Shown here: in pieces, positions 42,501 to 53,682 of the stretch
Layout of the letters: every line of letters starts with the position of its first letter
Position numbering within the stretch: the stretch's first letter is position 1
NCBI GenBank assembly: GCA_949987705.1
Contig: OX465281.1
Coordinates: 82,736,543-82,800,542 of the forward strand
DNA from: Thereva unica
Lineage: Eukaryota; Arthropoda; Insecta; Diptera; Therevidae
Reading direction: 5' to 3'
DNA length: 64,000 bases
The notes under the pieces: generated by a model
Told to the model about the DNA's origin: nothing
Database searches by the model: none
Seen by the model: the letters and a program-made list of their open reading frames with translations, nothing else
Translations under genes and position numbers: made by a program

Positions 42501-45500
42501 GAGCATCCGTCTCTCAGCAGCCTCCAACCATCTGACGGCACTCGGTGTTATTTTAAAGCCGTGTATCCACTTTGCAATGAAAACAAGGGCACAATCTGCC
42601 TCGACGTGATCCATTTCATTTCACACCTCGAGTAGATTTTAGTTCAGCCATCTGCGGTGTGTACTGTTTTTATGTTTCTTCGCACAATGAATACGAGGCG
42701 TTACCCCTTCAATAATGCAAGTCACTCGCCAGATTTTATCTTATGATGTAGATCTCGTACTCACTTGATAAACAGGGTCATCAACTCATTCTTGATTGGA
42801 CAAGCAAGAGTCGAGTTGTGCTCAACGCTTCCAAAGTGAAATACTTGAGTCATTCTTTGGATATGGTCGACTCAACGTTAACGCAGTAGCTTGGTATGTA
42901 TTGAAAGTTTACATTCTTTGTATAGGTCGTACTATTCGTGATTGTAGCATATTCTTCATGCATTGTCTTCATTGATTGACCGTATATCCTTCGAAGAACC
43001 TTCCTCTCAAATATAGATATCTTGTCTACGGACTTCTAGGAGATACTCCAGCTTCACACCCATACGTAAGTATGATCGTTTTGTAAATTTTTATTTTGGC
43101 TTTGCTGTGGATGTCTGGATATCATTACTGGCAGTAGTGAGAAGTATGTTCTAATCGCACTGTTCTTTGTATGAAATTGTAGAATACACTACGATAATCG
43201 GTACAGGAGTTATTAAAGTTTAAATCATTAAAAACTTTCCAAAGCGTATTTTTAAATACATACCCTGTATCTCAGTGCATAGTGGCGATAGTCTCTTCCC
43301 TAGGACGATTTTTTTCGCCAAATATACCCTGAAATCACCTCTTAGCACCTTAACTTCACCTCAGCATCACCATCCTTGACAGTGGATGACGTGGAACTAA
43401 AGGCCGACCCATCCCTACACATCTTAGGCGTGACATTAGCCAAAGACTTGCGATGGAATGACCATATATTCCAAATCGCCAAACAAGCATCCCAGTGCTT
43501 GGGATTTCTTAAGAGGTGCAGGTTACTCCTCCAGCCATCGGCCCGTGCTGTTATTTATAAATCCTACATTCGGCCTCTTCTCGAATATAACTCCCTTGTT
43601 TGGGGCGGCGCTCCAATAACAACTTAGCATGGTTAGATAAGGTCAAAAAAAAGGCCCTTAAGTTAATTAATGACGATACCGCTTGCTCCACCATCGACCC
43701 CCTAAGCCACCGTAGGAATGTAGCAGCACTGACAAAATTTTATCGCTACTATCATAGTGACTGTTCCTCCGAGTTAAACGCTCTTCTGCCTCCACGGCAA
43801 TCTTATACCCGCAACACCCGATTAGCCCACTCGTCCCATTCCCTGCACCTGCAACTCCCCCTTTCACGCACTCAACAAGATATGAATTCGTTTGTAAATA
43901 GAACAACTCGACTGTGGAATAATCTCCCGCAGTCGGTATTTCCGAGCTCCTACAACATCCAAGAGTTCAAACGCAGGGTTCATCACCACCTTCTTCAATA
44001 CCCCCCCCGTACCTTTATAATCCTTAACCTATTCCTCCCACCCCTCCCCCGTACTAAGCTTACTGCTAGACATTGCACCATGACGTGACAAATGACATGA
44101 CGGACTAGTAGTACAAAGGGTGACTCCTGAGCTTAGCACTACCACATAAAAAAAACTGATGGGCATTTAAGTCTGAAACACCCTGTATAATTCCACACTA
44201 TTCTAGAGCATGCAAGAGCTTCGATGAGATGATGGACATTTTAATTGCAATTCGGAGGTTTGATTAATGAAAGATACTTCGTTAAAAATGGAGGTGGTAT
44301 TGAACTGCATCGGATTGATAGTATACAGGGGATCACGTATTAATAGGAAGATTAATGTCTGAGTCGGTGCTTAAAACAGAGGGGGAATTAGAACTCCGTT
44401 AGCAAGTTCACCTCGAATATGGTTTATAAAGTTATAAATTTCTCTGCGGCGAAGGCCGAGATAGAGTTTGATAACTACTACCATTTAGAAAATGTATATG
44501 ACTTTTGGTATCACATACGAAAGTGAGCTTTAGTTGCTACTTGACGATGCCTTGACCATCTAGTGCTTTTATTTGTGGCCGTTTAAGCCTTTTAAGCGTA
44601 AAGGACAAAAGTGTAAAGATTGCAGGTAGGTCCTTTGGCACCGGTTTGTATATTCTTCTTCTTTAAAGGTTCTACAACGGGGATCCCGTCCTGGCCTCTC
44701 GCAACAAATGTGTCGTTCACTGCCAAAGCGGTGCAACCACACACTTCATCCCGCACTACAGACCAAAGCAACTCCAGAAGTGCACTATAATTGCACTTAT
44801 AGCGAACTTTCAGAGCCGCTCCACCCCCACAGCGACAGATACGATAAAATGCGACTCAAAGCAAATCAACCTCCAATACTCTAAAATACAGAGCCATACC
44901 ATTCTTACTTTGAACGACACAGATGTTTCTCTCTCTCGTGATAATTTTTTTTTCTGGGTGAGGTTATTAGCATCATGCCAGCCTTGCTTAGAAGGGAGTA
45001 GCCCGATCATATTAGCCACCGCTAGGAGGTTATAATCGCACTGCCATCAGTCCAAAATAGTTGCGGCGCGTGCATGTTATGCTGCATATTATTCCCCCCA
45101 TTCCACTGATAACTGACCACCGGTTTGTAGATTAGACAACTCGAAACAGACATGGAGATATTTCGTTGTCAAAACCGCCTATGATTTTGTTGCATTTTAC
45201 ACGTCAACGTCACGAAGCGGTTCCGAACTTCAATGCGCCCGTTACTGGCGTTACTATATAAACGGGTATTTTAGATTAACTCATAGAGAAATAAAAATCG
45301 CAGTCGGCTGATGCCCCTTGTATAAACGGTATAAAATTAAGATAATCCCAAAATCGGTTCGGAATCGGTTTAGATGGCGCGCTTTAGCGAATGTGCCTCA
45401 CGAACTTTCTGGATAAAGGGAGAAGTACCTTTCAACATTTCCACTTTTCCCTGCATCACCAAACGTTCGTGAAGCACATGCGCTGGAGCGAGCCTTCTAA

Positions 45501-46605
45501 ACCGGCTCTATCACCTTAATATCGAAGAAGAAAAATATAATATGATCGCCTTGGACGATGTGAACTGGAGAACGAAAGAAAGCCCAAAATATTTGTTAAT
45601 GGGAATGAGTATCGGCATATTAGCAATGGCATAGCTCCAAGTTGGAAAAATCTGCAATCAAATACCTTCATTATTAATCTTAGTGATACTATATAAATCA
45701 AAAGTTTCTCTCCTTTTGTTATAATTTTAACTAAAGAAATTTATGTTATAGTTTCTCGGAGAATGGTATGCAATTCAAAAAACCTCAACTGCTTCAACAT
45801 GCTTAATATACAATATAACAATGGACGAGGAGCCAGGTGTATATAAAATTGAACAGACTTCTCAACATTTCGCACTCGGCCTAACACCACTAAAACATCA
45901 ATATAGCTACACAGGAGAAATAACAGTTCCAGATATAGATGTGACAGGGAAAATGACTGTGAAATTCCCACTTAGTAAGTCTTTATTGTGTTTTTACTTT
46001 ATTTTTATTATTATTAACTAAATGGTTTCCGTTAAGGTGTTCTTGGCAGCTCTACTTTCACCGTATTTATGACTGACTATGTTACTTATGCTGGGATATT
46101 TTCATGCCAAAAAGTAGGATTTGCTCACAGAAGAAGTGCAACTATTTTATCACGAGCAAAGACTTTAGACAAAATGTACATAGATAAAATAAGAACACGA
46201 TTAGCATCGTTCTTAGTTGATCCTTTCGATTTAAGCATAATTAACCAAACTGGTTGTCCTAAAAATCCAGAAGAAGGTGTAGATTTACACATTGACGATG
46301 AAACATTTTCAGCGAAAAGTGTTGCAAACGTCATTCGTAAGGGCGGAGAAAAAATTGGAGATGGATTTGAATATGTTGTAGGAGCCGGAAAAAAGGTCAC
46401 TAAAATTGGGAGTACTAGTAATCAGTCATTCTTAAATTTTTCAATGTATTTTTTCATATATAGATACTGATCAATTAATTTCTTTTCACAGTTATATCAC
46501 CGTTTACGTAGCGATGACAGCACCCATGAAAATTATGAAGTTTCAACCGTTCAGCCGTTGTCTATTCCATCAGGTGAAATAGATGCAGAGTGGGTTAGAT
46601 TTTGA
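36398..46605 (+). CDS. Secreted lipocalin, apolipoprotein D-like (272 aa, 4 exons)
   Basis: This span is the gene model, not one frame. Exons are 36398-36520, 45752-45974, 46037-46395 and 46492-46605, with all introns GT-AG and phases matching. Lipocalins are secreted beta-barrel carriers of small hydrophobic ligands. Residues 1-20 are a signal peptide. The first conserved lipocalin region, with GEW (44-46), follows CPSVEPERAFDMRR. The second region is TDYVTYAGIF (128-137). Four cysteines (30, 58, 139, 189) fit the two-disulfide pattern of ApoD/Lazarillo-type insect lipocalins, and NQT at 185 is a glycosylation sequon. The C-terminus extends over 80 residues past the last cysteine, longer than typical ApoD. 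Intron 1 is 9231 bp and full of transposons; introns 2 and 3 are 62 and 96 bp. Exon 1 was matched by signal peptide, cysteine and phase, and is an inference that RNA data would settle. Confidence 0.85.
36664..36965 (-). pseudogene. Helitron/Helentron protein fragment (Helitron-like N-terminal domain)
   Basis: The minus-strand frame reads ISANEIGWSKLLQLLHNLKN, CATYFNKLVNVLMKIL, then RILYYFKRIEFQH. The last block is the usual lead into the HUH replication-initiator domain of Helitron proteins (FKRIEFQHRGSPH in relatives). The frame degenerates right there, so the HUH nuclease is absent. It lies within intron 1 of the lipocalin gene, antisense to it. Confidence 0.7.
36987..37660 (-). pseudogene. 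Helentron-type endonuclease domain fragment
   Basis: Minus-strand blocks KKSNVLLLSETRMKN, NFNFVVSYKRPEVPAAGVAI, MILSGDFNINFADDKN and TIDAVFTRYLDKFESNIFIS (then YFSYHNPIV) belong to the APE-like endonuclease fused to the helicase in Helentron-class Helitrons. Small indels break it near 37220-37250. In intact elements this domain follows the helicase; here it runs directly into Helitron N-terminal sequence instead. Confidence 0.7.
37661..39830. other. Intron 1 sequence, no recognised element
   Basis: Short frames at 38734-39031 and 39580-39948 carry no motif I recognise. The intron is likely old, decayed repeat DNA here. Confidence 0.4.
39831..40410. repeat. Tandem array, period about 146 bp
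   Basis: Landmark cg(c/t)g-gtatcgtgcaggtac recurs near 39965, 40111, 40256 and 40402. Accompanying words are aaccaaaaaacggc and cgcttcgaacgacacctcaa. Units are moderately diverged. Confidence 0.85.
40530..40935. repeat. Tandem array, period about 107-121 bp
   Basis: Landmark gaaaatcggtatcggg recurs at 40586, 40707 and 40814. It is followed by ttttt-aggtcac, tgacgattctgtggtcaa and aaaatggcggatgaa. It lies just upstream of the Helentron helicase relic and may belong to it. Confidence 0.8.
41235..41921. mobile_element. PIF/Harbinger-type element (687 bp)
   Basis: Inverted ends begin GAGCCCCCGCA, then ACTACAGACTTTCCATCG, with few mismatches, and are flanked by tta (41232-41234, 41922-41924), the typical Harbinger target. 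It retains part of an accessory MADF gene but no nuclease gene. Confidence 0.88.
41406..41657 (-). pseudogene. MADF-domain protein fragment of the Harbinger element
   Basis: The minus-strand frame contains LIEEVEKGPALFKKNLKEYS followed by KLWEEVCEAIVPDWNQLSA. This is a MADF (Myb/SANT-related) DNA-binding domain, the accessory protein type that accompanies HARBI1-like nucleases. Only about 70 domain residues remain and the C-terminus is cut short. Confidence 0.7.
42001..43361. other. Intron 1 sequence with faint LINE traces
   Basis: On the minus strand near 43000-43060, SVDKISIFERKVLRRIYG resembles the post-RT C-terminus of RTE-like LINEs. A 97-codon frame at 42114-42407 is unrecognised. Confidence 0.45.
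43362..44158 (+). mobile_element. LINE-E copy 2, 5-prime truncated
   Basis: It encodes the last roughly 240 residues of the LINE-E ORF (ADPSLHILGVTLAKDLRWND onward) and the same 3-prime UTR, ending acataaaaaaaa. A one-base deletion after GAPITT shifts the frame near 43625. It is nearly identical to the full-length copy at 53683-56777 but in the opposite orientation, and inserted in lipocalin intron 1. Confidence 0.9.
44159..45751. other. Rest of lipocalin intron 1
   Basis: No coding element recognised. Near 45350-45500 an imperfect hairpin pairs gaatcggtttagatggc-type sequence with gccttctaaaccggctc-type sequence, perhaps a small decayed MITE. Confidence 0.4.
45752..45974 (+). CDS. Lipocalin exon 2
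   Basis: Acceptor ttatag at 45746-45751. Codons FLGEWYAIQKTSTASTC through TVPDIDVTGKMTVKFPL. Donor gtaagt at 45975, splitting one codon after its first base. Contains the GxW motif at the base of the barrel. Confidence 0.92.
46037..46395 (+). CDS. Lipocalin exon 3
   Basis: Acceptor ttaag at 46036. The frame continues SVLGSSTFTVFMTDY, then AGIFSCQKVGFAHRRSATIL, INQTGC and on to GAGKK. The donor is AAG/gtcact at 46396, a weak site chosen because it keeps phase 0 into the next exon. Confidence 0.88.
46492..46605 (+). CDS. Lipocalin exon 4 (C-terminus)
   Basis: Acceptor tcttttcacag. It encodes LYHRLRSDDSTHENYE through EIDAEWVRF and a TGA stop at 46603-46605. A +2 frame is also open, but the phase-0 reading follows the chosen donor. 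AATAAA lies at 46624. Confidence 0.75.
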   Translation, partial: LYHRLRSDDSTHENYEVSTVQPLSIPSGEIDAEWVRF

Positions 46606-46623
46606 AAATGTTACTCTGTCTGA

Positions 46624-46629
46624 AATAAA
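46624..46629 (+). terminator. Polyadenylation signal of the lipocalin gene
   Basis: AATAAA occurs 18 bases past the stop codon. A very short 3-prime UTR is implied, or a later signal is used. Confidence 0.5.
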
Positions 46630-46989
46630 TTAATTATTTTTATACCAAATCTTTTAACCGAAATGAAAAGCGTGATTTGCGATCTAGAAAACCAATATAA
46701 TAATGAAATGGTCGCGAACTTAGTCATATGAGACCAAGTGCATAGTTTTGATTTGTGATTAGCAAAATGATGAAATGTACCTCTATCGACTTGCAACAAC
46801 TGTGCACTCTTCACGTGCGGGGTAAATTCGAGAGCAGAAACGTTATAACATTCACTCACATACTGAAGAGTTCTCGAAAAATGAAAATGTAGAATTCTAG
46901 AATAGGCACTCACAAATTACATGAGAACACTTACGACAATGACTTATAATCCAGTAGAAATAGGCGTGCGTAAAGAACACCTAATATTG

Positions 46990-47632
46990 GTCCCACAATC
47001 AAGGTAGAGGAACACGAGTGGCAAAATCATTTACCTACCTTGGGTCAATAGTAGCAGCCGACAATAGCATGGAACAAGAAATACGCGCACGACTGCGAAA
47101 AGCCAACAAAGCCTACTATAGTCTGTCAAGGCTCTTTAAAAACATATACCTAACTATAACGTCTAAACTTTTACAATATAAGACGATGGTCTTCCGGTTC
47201 TCACATATGCATCCGAAACGTGGGTGATGAGCAAAACGCACTCAAACCTCTTGGGCGTGCTTGAGAGGAAAATATTTCGGAGGATTGTTGGCCCCCACCG
47301 TATGTGAGGAAGGACGATTCCGGAGACTCTACAATGACGAGATCTTCGAGCGCTATCGCGACATAGATGTTGTGAACAAAATAAAGCTCGGTAGGCTCCG
47401 GTTGGCAGGGCATCTAGTTCGTATGAGTGAGCCTGCTCGGAAAGTTCTCTGCGGTAAGACTTATGGGGTGCGACAGCGAGGGAGGCCCAAACTTTGCTGG
47501 AAGGATGGCGTAGACCAGGACGCTCAGAGCTTAGGGATGACATCGGCTTAGAATCGGGACCGGTGGAGAGAACAGTTGCGAGAGGTCAGGACCGGATCCC
47601 GCTTGTAGAGCCGCTAAAGAAGAAGAAGAAAT
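46990..47632 (+). pseudogene. LINE-A copy 2: C-terminal fragment
   Basis: The plus-strand frames read KSFTYLGSIVAADNSMEQEI, LRLAGHLVRMSEPARKVL and RPKLCWKDGVDQDAQSLG. This is the post-RT domain and tail of the LINE-A family, ending in a gaagaagaagaa tail. It starts abruptly at gtcccacaatcaagg and has one frameshift near 47225. Confidence 0.8.
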
Positions 47633-48834
47633 AGGCGAAAATAAAATAATTCGTTACAGCAATCTGCCAGCGAGATATTGTTGAACAAGCAACAAAGAGA
47701 GATTGAAAACATTTTTTCGCGATTTCTGGCTGTTGAGGATATATGAAGCTGCAAATATTTAAAACACTATTTGCTTTAATTATGAATTGTTTTTTATTTA
47801 ATAACTTTAACCAATTCCTTTGTGGATGTTTTTCATTTAAAGTTTACGCTTACATTTACACAACAATGGAAGAATATCACTTGAAACCGCAATTCGTTTG
47901 GTATACATATAATTCAAAATTAATAGTTTAAAATAATACAAAGAGTAACTGTAAGTCCGTAATCCAATTGAGTTCTGCACGACTGATTATGCAGAAATTT
48001 ATAATCAGTCTGATTTGCATGGCCCTTTCGTCAGTTTCTACGACGATGAATCGACACATCCGTACATTCTTGTCGTACGATACATCCGTAAGTCGACGTG
48101 TCAAATGTAGTGATTGGAACTTAAAATTTTTTTTTCGGTAAATAGGTTCCTTTGGGTTTCACTTACTCTAAGAACCGATTTTGCAGAAATTTTATATAGA
48201 TTCCATACCCATTTCAAATAGAAGTTGAAAATTTTATTTTTTTGGTACTATGACGGATATTTTAAATGGAACTAAAATATAAAAATTCTTAAAAAGTGGT
48301 ACAAAAGTAATTTATAAGTATTTTTAAATAGGGTATTTCAATTTTATTTTGAGTTATTTAATATTCAACGTCATAATGCCTGAATATACGATAAAGATAA
48401 TCCGGAATAAATGAGCTTTTATGGTGGAGGGGGTAAATTTTTCTGTTCCAGAAAAATTTGGGATTGGGGCATGCGCACTGCGGTTTTCCTCGAATTGGGT
48501 TTGTGTGCGTGCATATTTGGTCTTGCGCACTTCACATATTTCCGTTGTTAGGCAAAACTGAATTTTTTGGCGGGTGAATTTTGCGAAGTTTCCATACAAT
48601 TCAAAAATAAGTGAGGTTATTTGGACAAAAAAATTGTCCACGGAGATAGAGAGTGTACCCTTTGAAAAGTTTTTAATTTACTTAAACTTCAATAACTCCT
48701 ATACCGATTATCGTAGAGCAACATATTCAGGGTTTTTTTGGGTAATTGTGTATTCTTCAATTCGGCATAAAGAAGAGAAACTGGCTTCGTTTGTAAGTTA
48801 TGTAGGTGTTTAAAATAGTTATTTTGCATCTGAA
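47633..48834. other. AT-rich intergenic sequence
   Basis: No gene recognised. Frames of 60-95 codons have no motifs. Confidence 0.4.
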
Positions 48835-50395
48835 CCAGAGCTGCACAAAGTACTGACCAAAATTACTTGAAGTAGTAAGTACTAAGTAATTGGTAAATGT
48901 ATTTGAAGTACCAAGTACTATGAGTCATTAATATTTAAAGTACTTGAATTATCAATTACTTCCAAAATGTACTTGAAATATTTACTTCAAGTATATAGAA
49001 AAACTTCAAGTAATTGCAAGTAATTGAAGTACATTGATATTTTAAGTATTTGAAATATCTAAGTACTTCAATTACTTTCAATTACTTGAAGTTTTCCTAT
49101 GTAGTTGAAGTAAATATTTCAAATATTTCAATACAAATATTTCAAGAAAAATACGAATAGTCCAGTGCAATTAGTCGAAAAAAGGGCATGAATTTGCATT
49201 TCATGATGTACGACATTTTTTTTTTGGAATTTGTTCGTGTACATCTGACAATGTTAAAACCAAGTTTGTAGGGTCGCAGTGTGTTGGGAAAAGCCGTCAT
49301 CTTGAAAAAGAGGTAGAGGCCATTTATACCAAATAACCAGTTTCCATGCAGTGATAGCTGAAAATGATCACTGGCAAGGTATTGGAGAATAAAATTATCT
49401 ACAAAATCAGCTCTCAACGAGGTCTGTAAGTTGATTTGGCTCAAAGTTATGGCCACTCAAAGTTCAACCTTGATCATGTGGTTGGGGTTGAATGCAGTTT
49501 TTTGCGATTAACTCGTAAGATATTAATTTGTGTGGGTTAATGCCGATTACCAAACTTAAAGTACTAGTAATTACCTTTAGAATAAGCCCTTAGTCGTCGT
49601 TCTCGCTTGTACAGTTTGCGAGTAACCCACGCCAAAGTTCGAACTGCACGTGCCTGAAATAACTGATAACGCCATTTTTTTGAATATCTCCTTAACGGTT
49701 GCTCATATGATAATGTAGTAAGAAGCAGAAATACGGGTATTAAAATATCTTTCAAATGGGCTATTGGCCGAAACTCTATATCGTTTCATGTCCGCGGTGA
49801 AAAGTCAACCGCGAAGGTTGTGACACTTCTCGAGGAATAATTCGCTTCCAGCAAGTTTCGCGTGTCGGATGAATTAGAATTTTATGTAACGCCCTGAATT
49901 ATCTATATTTTAGGTTATTTAACTACTTTGGAAAATTATAACAACGGGGAATAGCAGCTAAGAATCATAATTTTCGAGGTTCTAAAAGTAAAGTTAAGGT
50001 AAAACTTTCTGACAAGACTGTCTTTGGAATCCGGGAAACATAACGTGTGCAAAGAAGCCTAAATGAAAGTCAAGTGAAAGCTGTTTAAGCAAAAGGTGGT
50101 GCCAGCGATTCGTAACCCGAAAAACGGACAGAGAGAATAAAAGACAGCAATTATCATAAGTACTTGAACTATTTATTAGTACTTCAAGTATTTATTAGTA
50201 CTTCAAGTTTTTATTAGTACTTGAAGTAACTAAAAATATCAAAACCAATTACCAAGTACAAGTATTTGAGTAAAGTACTTGCAACATCAATTACTTTCGT
50301 TGGTTTAGAAAAGTAATTGAAGTAAAATACTTCAAGTTATATAAAGTAATTCAAGTACTTTTTCAAGTACTTTACTTCAAGTATTGTGCAAACAA
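48835..50395. mobile_element. Element with acttgaagta-rich arms, holding a nested inverted-repeat element
   Basis: The two arms (about 48835-49145 and 50150-50395) are built of degenerate repeats of tacttgaagta/acttcaagta. Their outer edges are inverted: cagagctgcacaaagtact on the left against agtattgtgcaaacaactc on the right. This suggests one hAT-like element with repetitive subterminal DNA. No clear target duplication was found. A copy of the element at 30384 is inserted at 49153. Confidence 0.55.
49153..49920. mobile_element. Second copy of the 30384-31370 element, right arm missing
   Basis: It is colinear with 30384-31142 from tagtccagtgcaatta to the word atctatatttta, including gatcactggcaaggt. 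It ends before the right inverted arm would begin. Confidence 0.85.
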
Positions 50396-50628
50396 CTCAA
50401 AATTCTTTGTTTTCAACATATATCTCGGAAAAATGCATCATTAATGCATCAAAGAATTACTTAAAAAAGTTAGATACACAAAAATGACCTAGATCGTATA
50501 CGAACGTAGCAAGTTTTAACGGGAATTGTAATCTATTACGAAGAAATAGTATTCGGAGCTCGTTAATTTTATTAAAAATTTCGACAAAACTGTGAGCAGG
50601 TTTTATTTTACTCTAGTTATTTTCTTTA

Positions 50629-51256
50629 CTCTCCTTTAAACCCTCATGGGACATAGGGCGGAGACAGTTGCTCTCCAGCGGACTCTGTTTTGCGCGACAG
50701 CTCTCAGCTTTGACCAGGATCTCCCAGTTGTTGCAGCTTCTGCAAGTAGGGTTCTCCTCCACGTTGTTCTAGGTCTTCCGACTCGACGGGATCCTTGCGG
50801 ATTCCAGTCAAGGGCCTGTTTGGCTAGATTTTCGTTTTCGCGTCGCAAGGTGTGGCCGAGCCAATTCCATTTCCTTCGCCTGATTTGACCGTCTATCCTT
50901 TCTTGGCCGGCACGGCGCCATAGTTCTTCGTTTGAAATTTTATCTTGCCAGAGGATTTTTAGGATACGACGAAGGCATCTGTTGATGAAGACTTGTAGGC
51001 CCCCTGTGATGAATTGGGTGACTTTCCATGTTTCGCAACCGTACAAAAGAATTGCCTTAACGTTGGAGTTGAACAGCCGCAATTTGGTGTTAGTTGAGAT
51101 CTCCGTTGATCTCCATATACGGAACAGGCATTCATATGCGCCTCGTGCTTTATTTATTCTGGAACTGACATCTTCTTCTGCACCACCATTTTCGGTAATA
51201 GTACTGCCGAGGTAGCAGAATTAATCTACCAGTTCCACGTTACGCACGGTTATTCA
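50629..51256 (-). pseudogene. LINE-B copy 2: C-terminal fragment
   Basis: A minus-strand 148-codon frame (51082-50636) reads LLYGCETWKVTQFITG, WNWLGHTLRRENENLAKQAL and RPRTTWRRTLL, ending NRVRWRATVSALCPMRV. It is the uninterrupted reference for LINE-B copy 1. It joins unrelated sequence near 51256 just upstream of the HARBI1-like fragment. Confidence 0.85.
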
Positions 51257-51265
51257 ACTTTAGTT

Positions 51266-51628
51266 ATGAAATACGAACATTTGTATGCTTCAAGTTTCAT
51301 TAGTTTGTTCAGACTTTCGAGAGAAGCTTTGTGTTTTGTTGATGAAATCAAGGAAAATTGCCAATACCACGTCGATCAACAGCCATTTCACCAAATATTA
51401 ATTGGGGCAACTCTGAGATTTTTCGCGCAGCTAATTTTTGGGCGAAGATTTCTGCATCGGCTTGGCTTATCAAATAGTGTCGACTGTACTAGACGAAATA
51501 AGAAGTGCAATCGAAGAAACCTCGTATTCAAAATAGATAACATTGTGGAAAGGACAGAGCAAGAAAAGAAAGCCATTGTTGGTGCACACATCCATATAAT
51601 TAGGACTAAAGAAGATGAACATTCTTAA
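51266..51628 (+). pseudogene. HARBI1-like nuclease N-terminal fragment
   Basis: The plus frame contains LFRLSREALCFVDEIKENC and HQILIGATLRFFAQ, which resemble the N-terminal helical region of Harbinger nucleases (relatives read FRLSREAF.. and ILAALRFFA). The rest of the 120 codons is diverged, and no DDE core follows. Assignment is by motif wording. Confidence 0.5.
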
Positions 51629-51699
51629 CCAAACAGCAAATTGAAACATAGTATAAATGTCATGATAGTGAGCCTTTGTTATTAAAATATAAAACAATT

Positions 51700-52845
51700 T
51701 AATAAGGAGTCTATTTTCTTATATCTGATTGTAAAATGAATATTCGAGCAGTTTCAAATCGTTCTTGGTTAGGGCTCACTCACTTTTATTTATTTTTTTA
51801 AAGCTAAAATTATAATATTAAACAATATTATTGAAATTCGTATTATTCAACATGTTTAACTTTTAATTTAAATAAAGAAAGTACTTCCTTGATGCTCAAA
51901 AGTTTTTCATTCTTTGTTTCCGATAGCAAATTGCATTCCGACGACTGACGCAACATTTTTCGGATTTTTTCTAAGTAAATCCCAATGCATAGTAGGCCCC
52001 CAGAAAAATTAATTCCGAATATAAATGTCATTGTACTTTCGGATGAGTTGCGTTTGGAAAAACAGAATACATAGTACGAAATTTCCGAATTCAGATCATT
52101 TTACTTTCTGATCCGAATACATAGTAGGCCCCCAGGGCTCCATTGGCAAACACTTATGACATGCATGAATTATTAAATGAAATCACACATTAAGATAGTT
52201 TTAGTTTTTGATAACATTATAGCTAATTTTACCTCAATTAACTATATGTAAATAAACATTAGTTCTACTATCATTAAAAGTAGCAGCAGTAACAGATATC
52301 TGAAAAAGGTACTTGCACTTTCACCACTTTATTTATAAGTGGTGACCGTGGCAGATTTAAAATTCGAAACCCTTGCGCGGAGGAGCGGGAGATGGATAGA
52401 TTGGCGCATGCATGCGGATTAGTCACAATGTCACCGCTTTACCACAAGAAAAAAAACCGTGTGATTATTCAATTATTATGCACTAATGACCTGAAAAAAG
52501 GATGGCATGTCTACATCCCCGCATAAATCTCTGAACATTAGCCATGAACAACCACTATTTTAAACTGAATCCGCACATTTTAAAACTGCACAAAAGAGCT
52601 TTTTTTCAATTTCACTAGAAATAAATTGTATATATAAAACTCTTTTCCCTAAAAATCTGGCGATCTAAAAGGAATTTTCTATATCCAAAAATTAATTTTG
52701 ACGTTCGCGTAAATTTTTAAAATAAACAGTTTTTGTATACATATTCCATTAAGTTTGTGTGGGTAAAGCTCACAATTTTGTATGGCATACCGTTTATACG
52801 TAAAATGAGTTTATCCCCAAATCCCAAATAAAATAAGGTCTAGTA
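51700..52845. other. AT-rich intergenic sequence
   Basis: The word catagtaggcccccag occurs twice (near 51988 and 52117), a short local duplication. No gene recognised. Confidence 0.4.
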
Positions 52846-53682
52846 TAAATCGCCATATAGTCGGATGCTTTATTAAAACGTACTACTAATATATTTTCGA
52901 GATTAGTAAGCGTTAGCTTATTTCTTTGATCGATCATTATAAATTTTAGAGCTGACTTGAGTAGCTGGAACGGCGTGAACTATTTCAGCAAGTTTACCAA
53001 GCCATGGTAATTCATTCTTTTTCATATTCCAGTAAAGCAATAAATCCGTATCCGAACTCAGCCTGCCTGGTTTAAATTTTTCTATTTGATAGAAAACAGT
53101 TTCAGTTTCACTACTTAAATAAGAAGTTTCTGCAATAGCAATAAAAGCATGTTTTCATTTCTTAGATGCTGTATAGTTTAAGTATTACCTGGTTCATTCG
53201 AATTCAAATTTTCAAAAGAATCCGCGATATCCCGACAGCTGTGCTCCATACTTGTCTCTATTTCAAAATTGCTGGTATTTGCATTAATATTGTCAGTACT
53301 ACCGACTGTGCTCGAACAAGCTGCTATTTCAGCTTCTTCGTTATTACCCAGCGGGAAAAGAAGTGCTCCAAGAGCCATCTTGGAGCGCACCAAAAGGAGC
53401 ATAGAGTGCTCCCGTTGCCATACCCGTTCTATATTCTTTTTAACATTGCATGTCATTGCGAGGGAGCATACGTTTTTATGCTCCCAAAAATGCTTTGTAG
53501 GAGCATTATAAAAAAGCTTTTTAAAAAAGAAATATTCATGGGCGCCTGTGGGTATGTGATCCGGTATCGAAAAGTTTTTATTTTCTTCATCTTTTGCAAT
53601 TGCGTTTTTCTTTCCAAGTCCGAGAGTGGCTTGACCAAAGCAGTCCCCCAACTAAATTCTACCCACTTCTAAAGCTTCTTGT

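Noticed and set aside
46125..46400. 91-codon minus-strand frame at the lipocalin locus
   Set aside because: It is the antisense shadow of lipocalin exon 3.
52335..52360. gtggtgaccgtggcag resembling a BEL primer-binding site
   Set aside because: No LTR end or BEL coding sequence next to it; short chance match.
53166..53672. 168-codon plus-strand frame
   Set aside because: It overlaps the linker of the minus-strand hAT relic and has no motif of its own.
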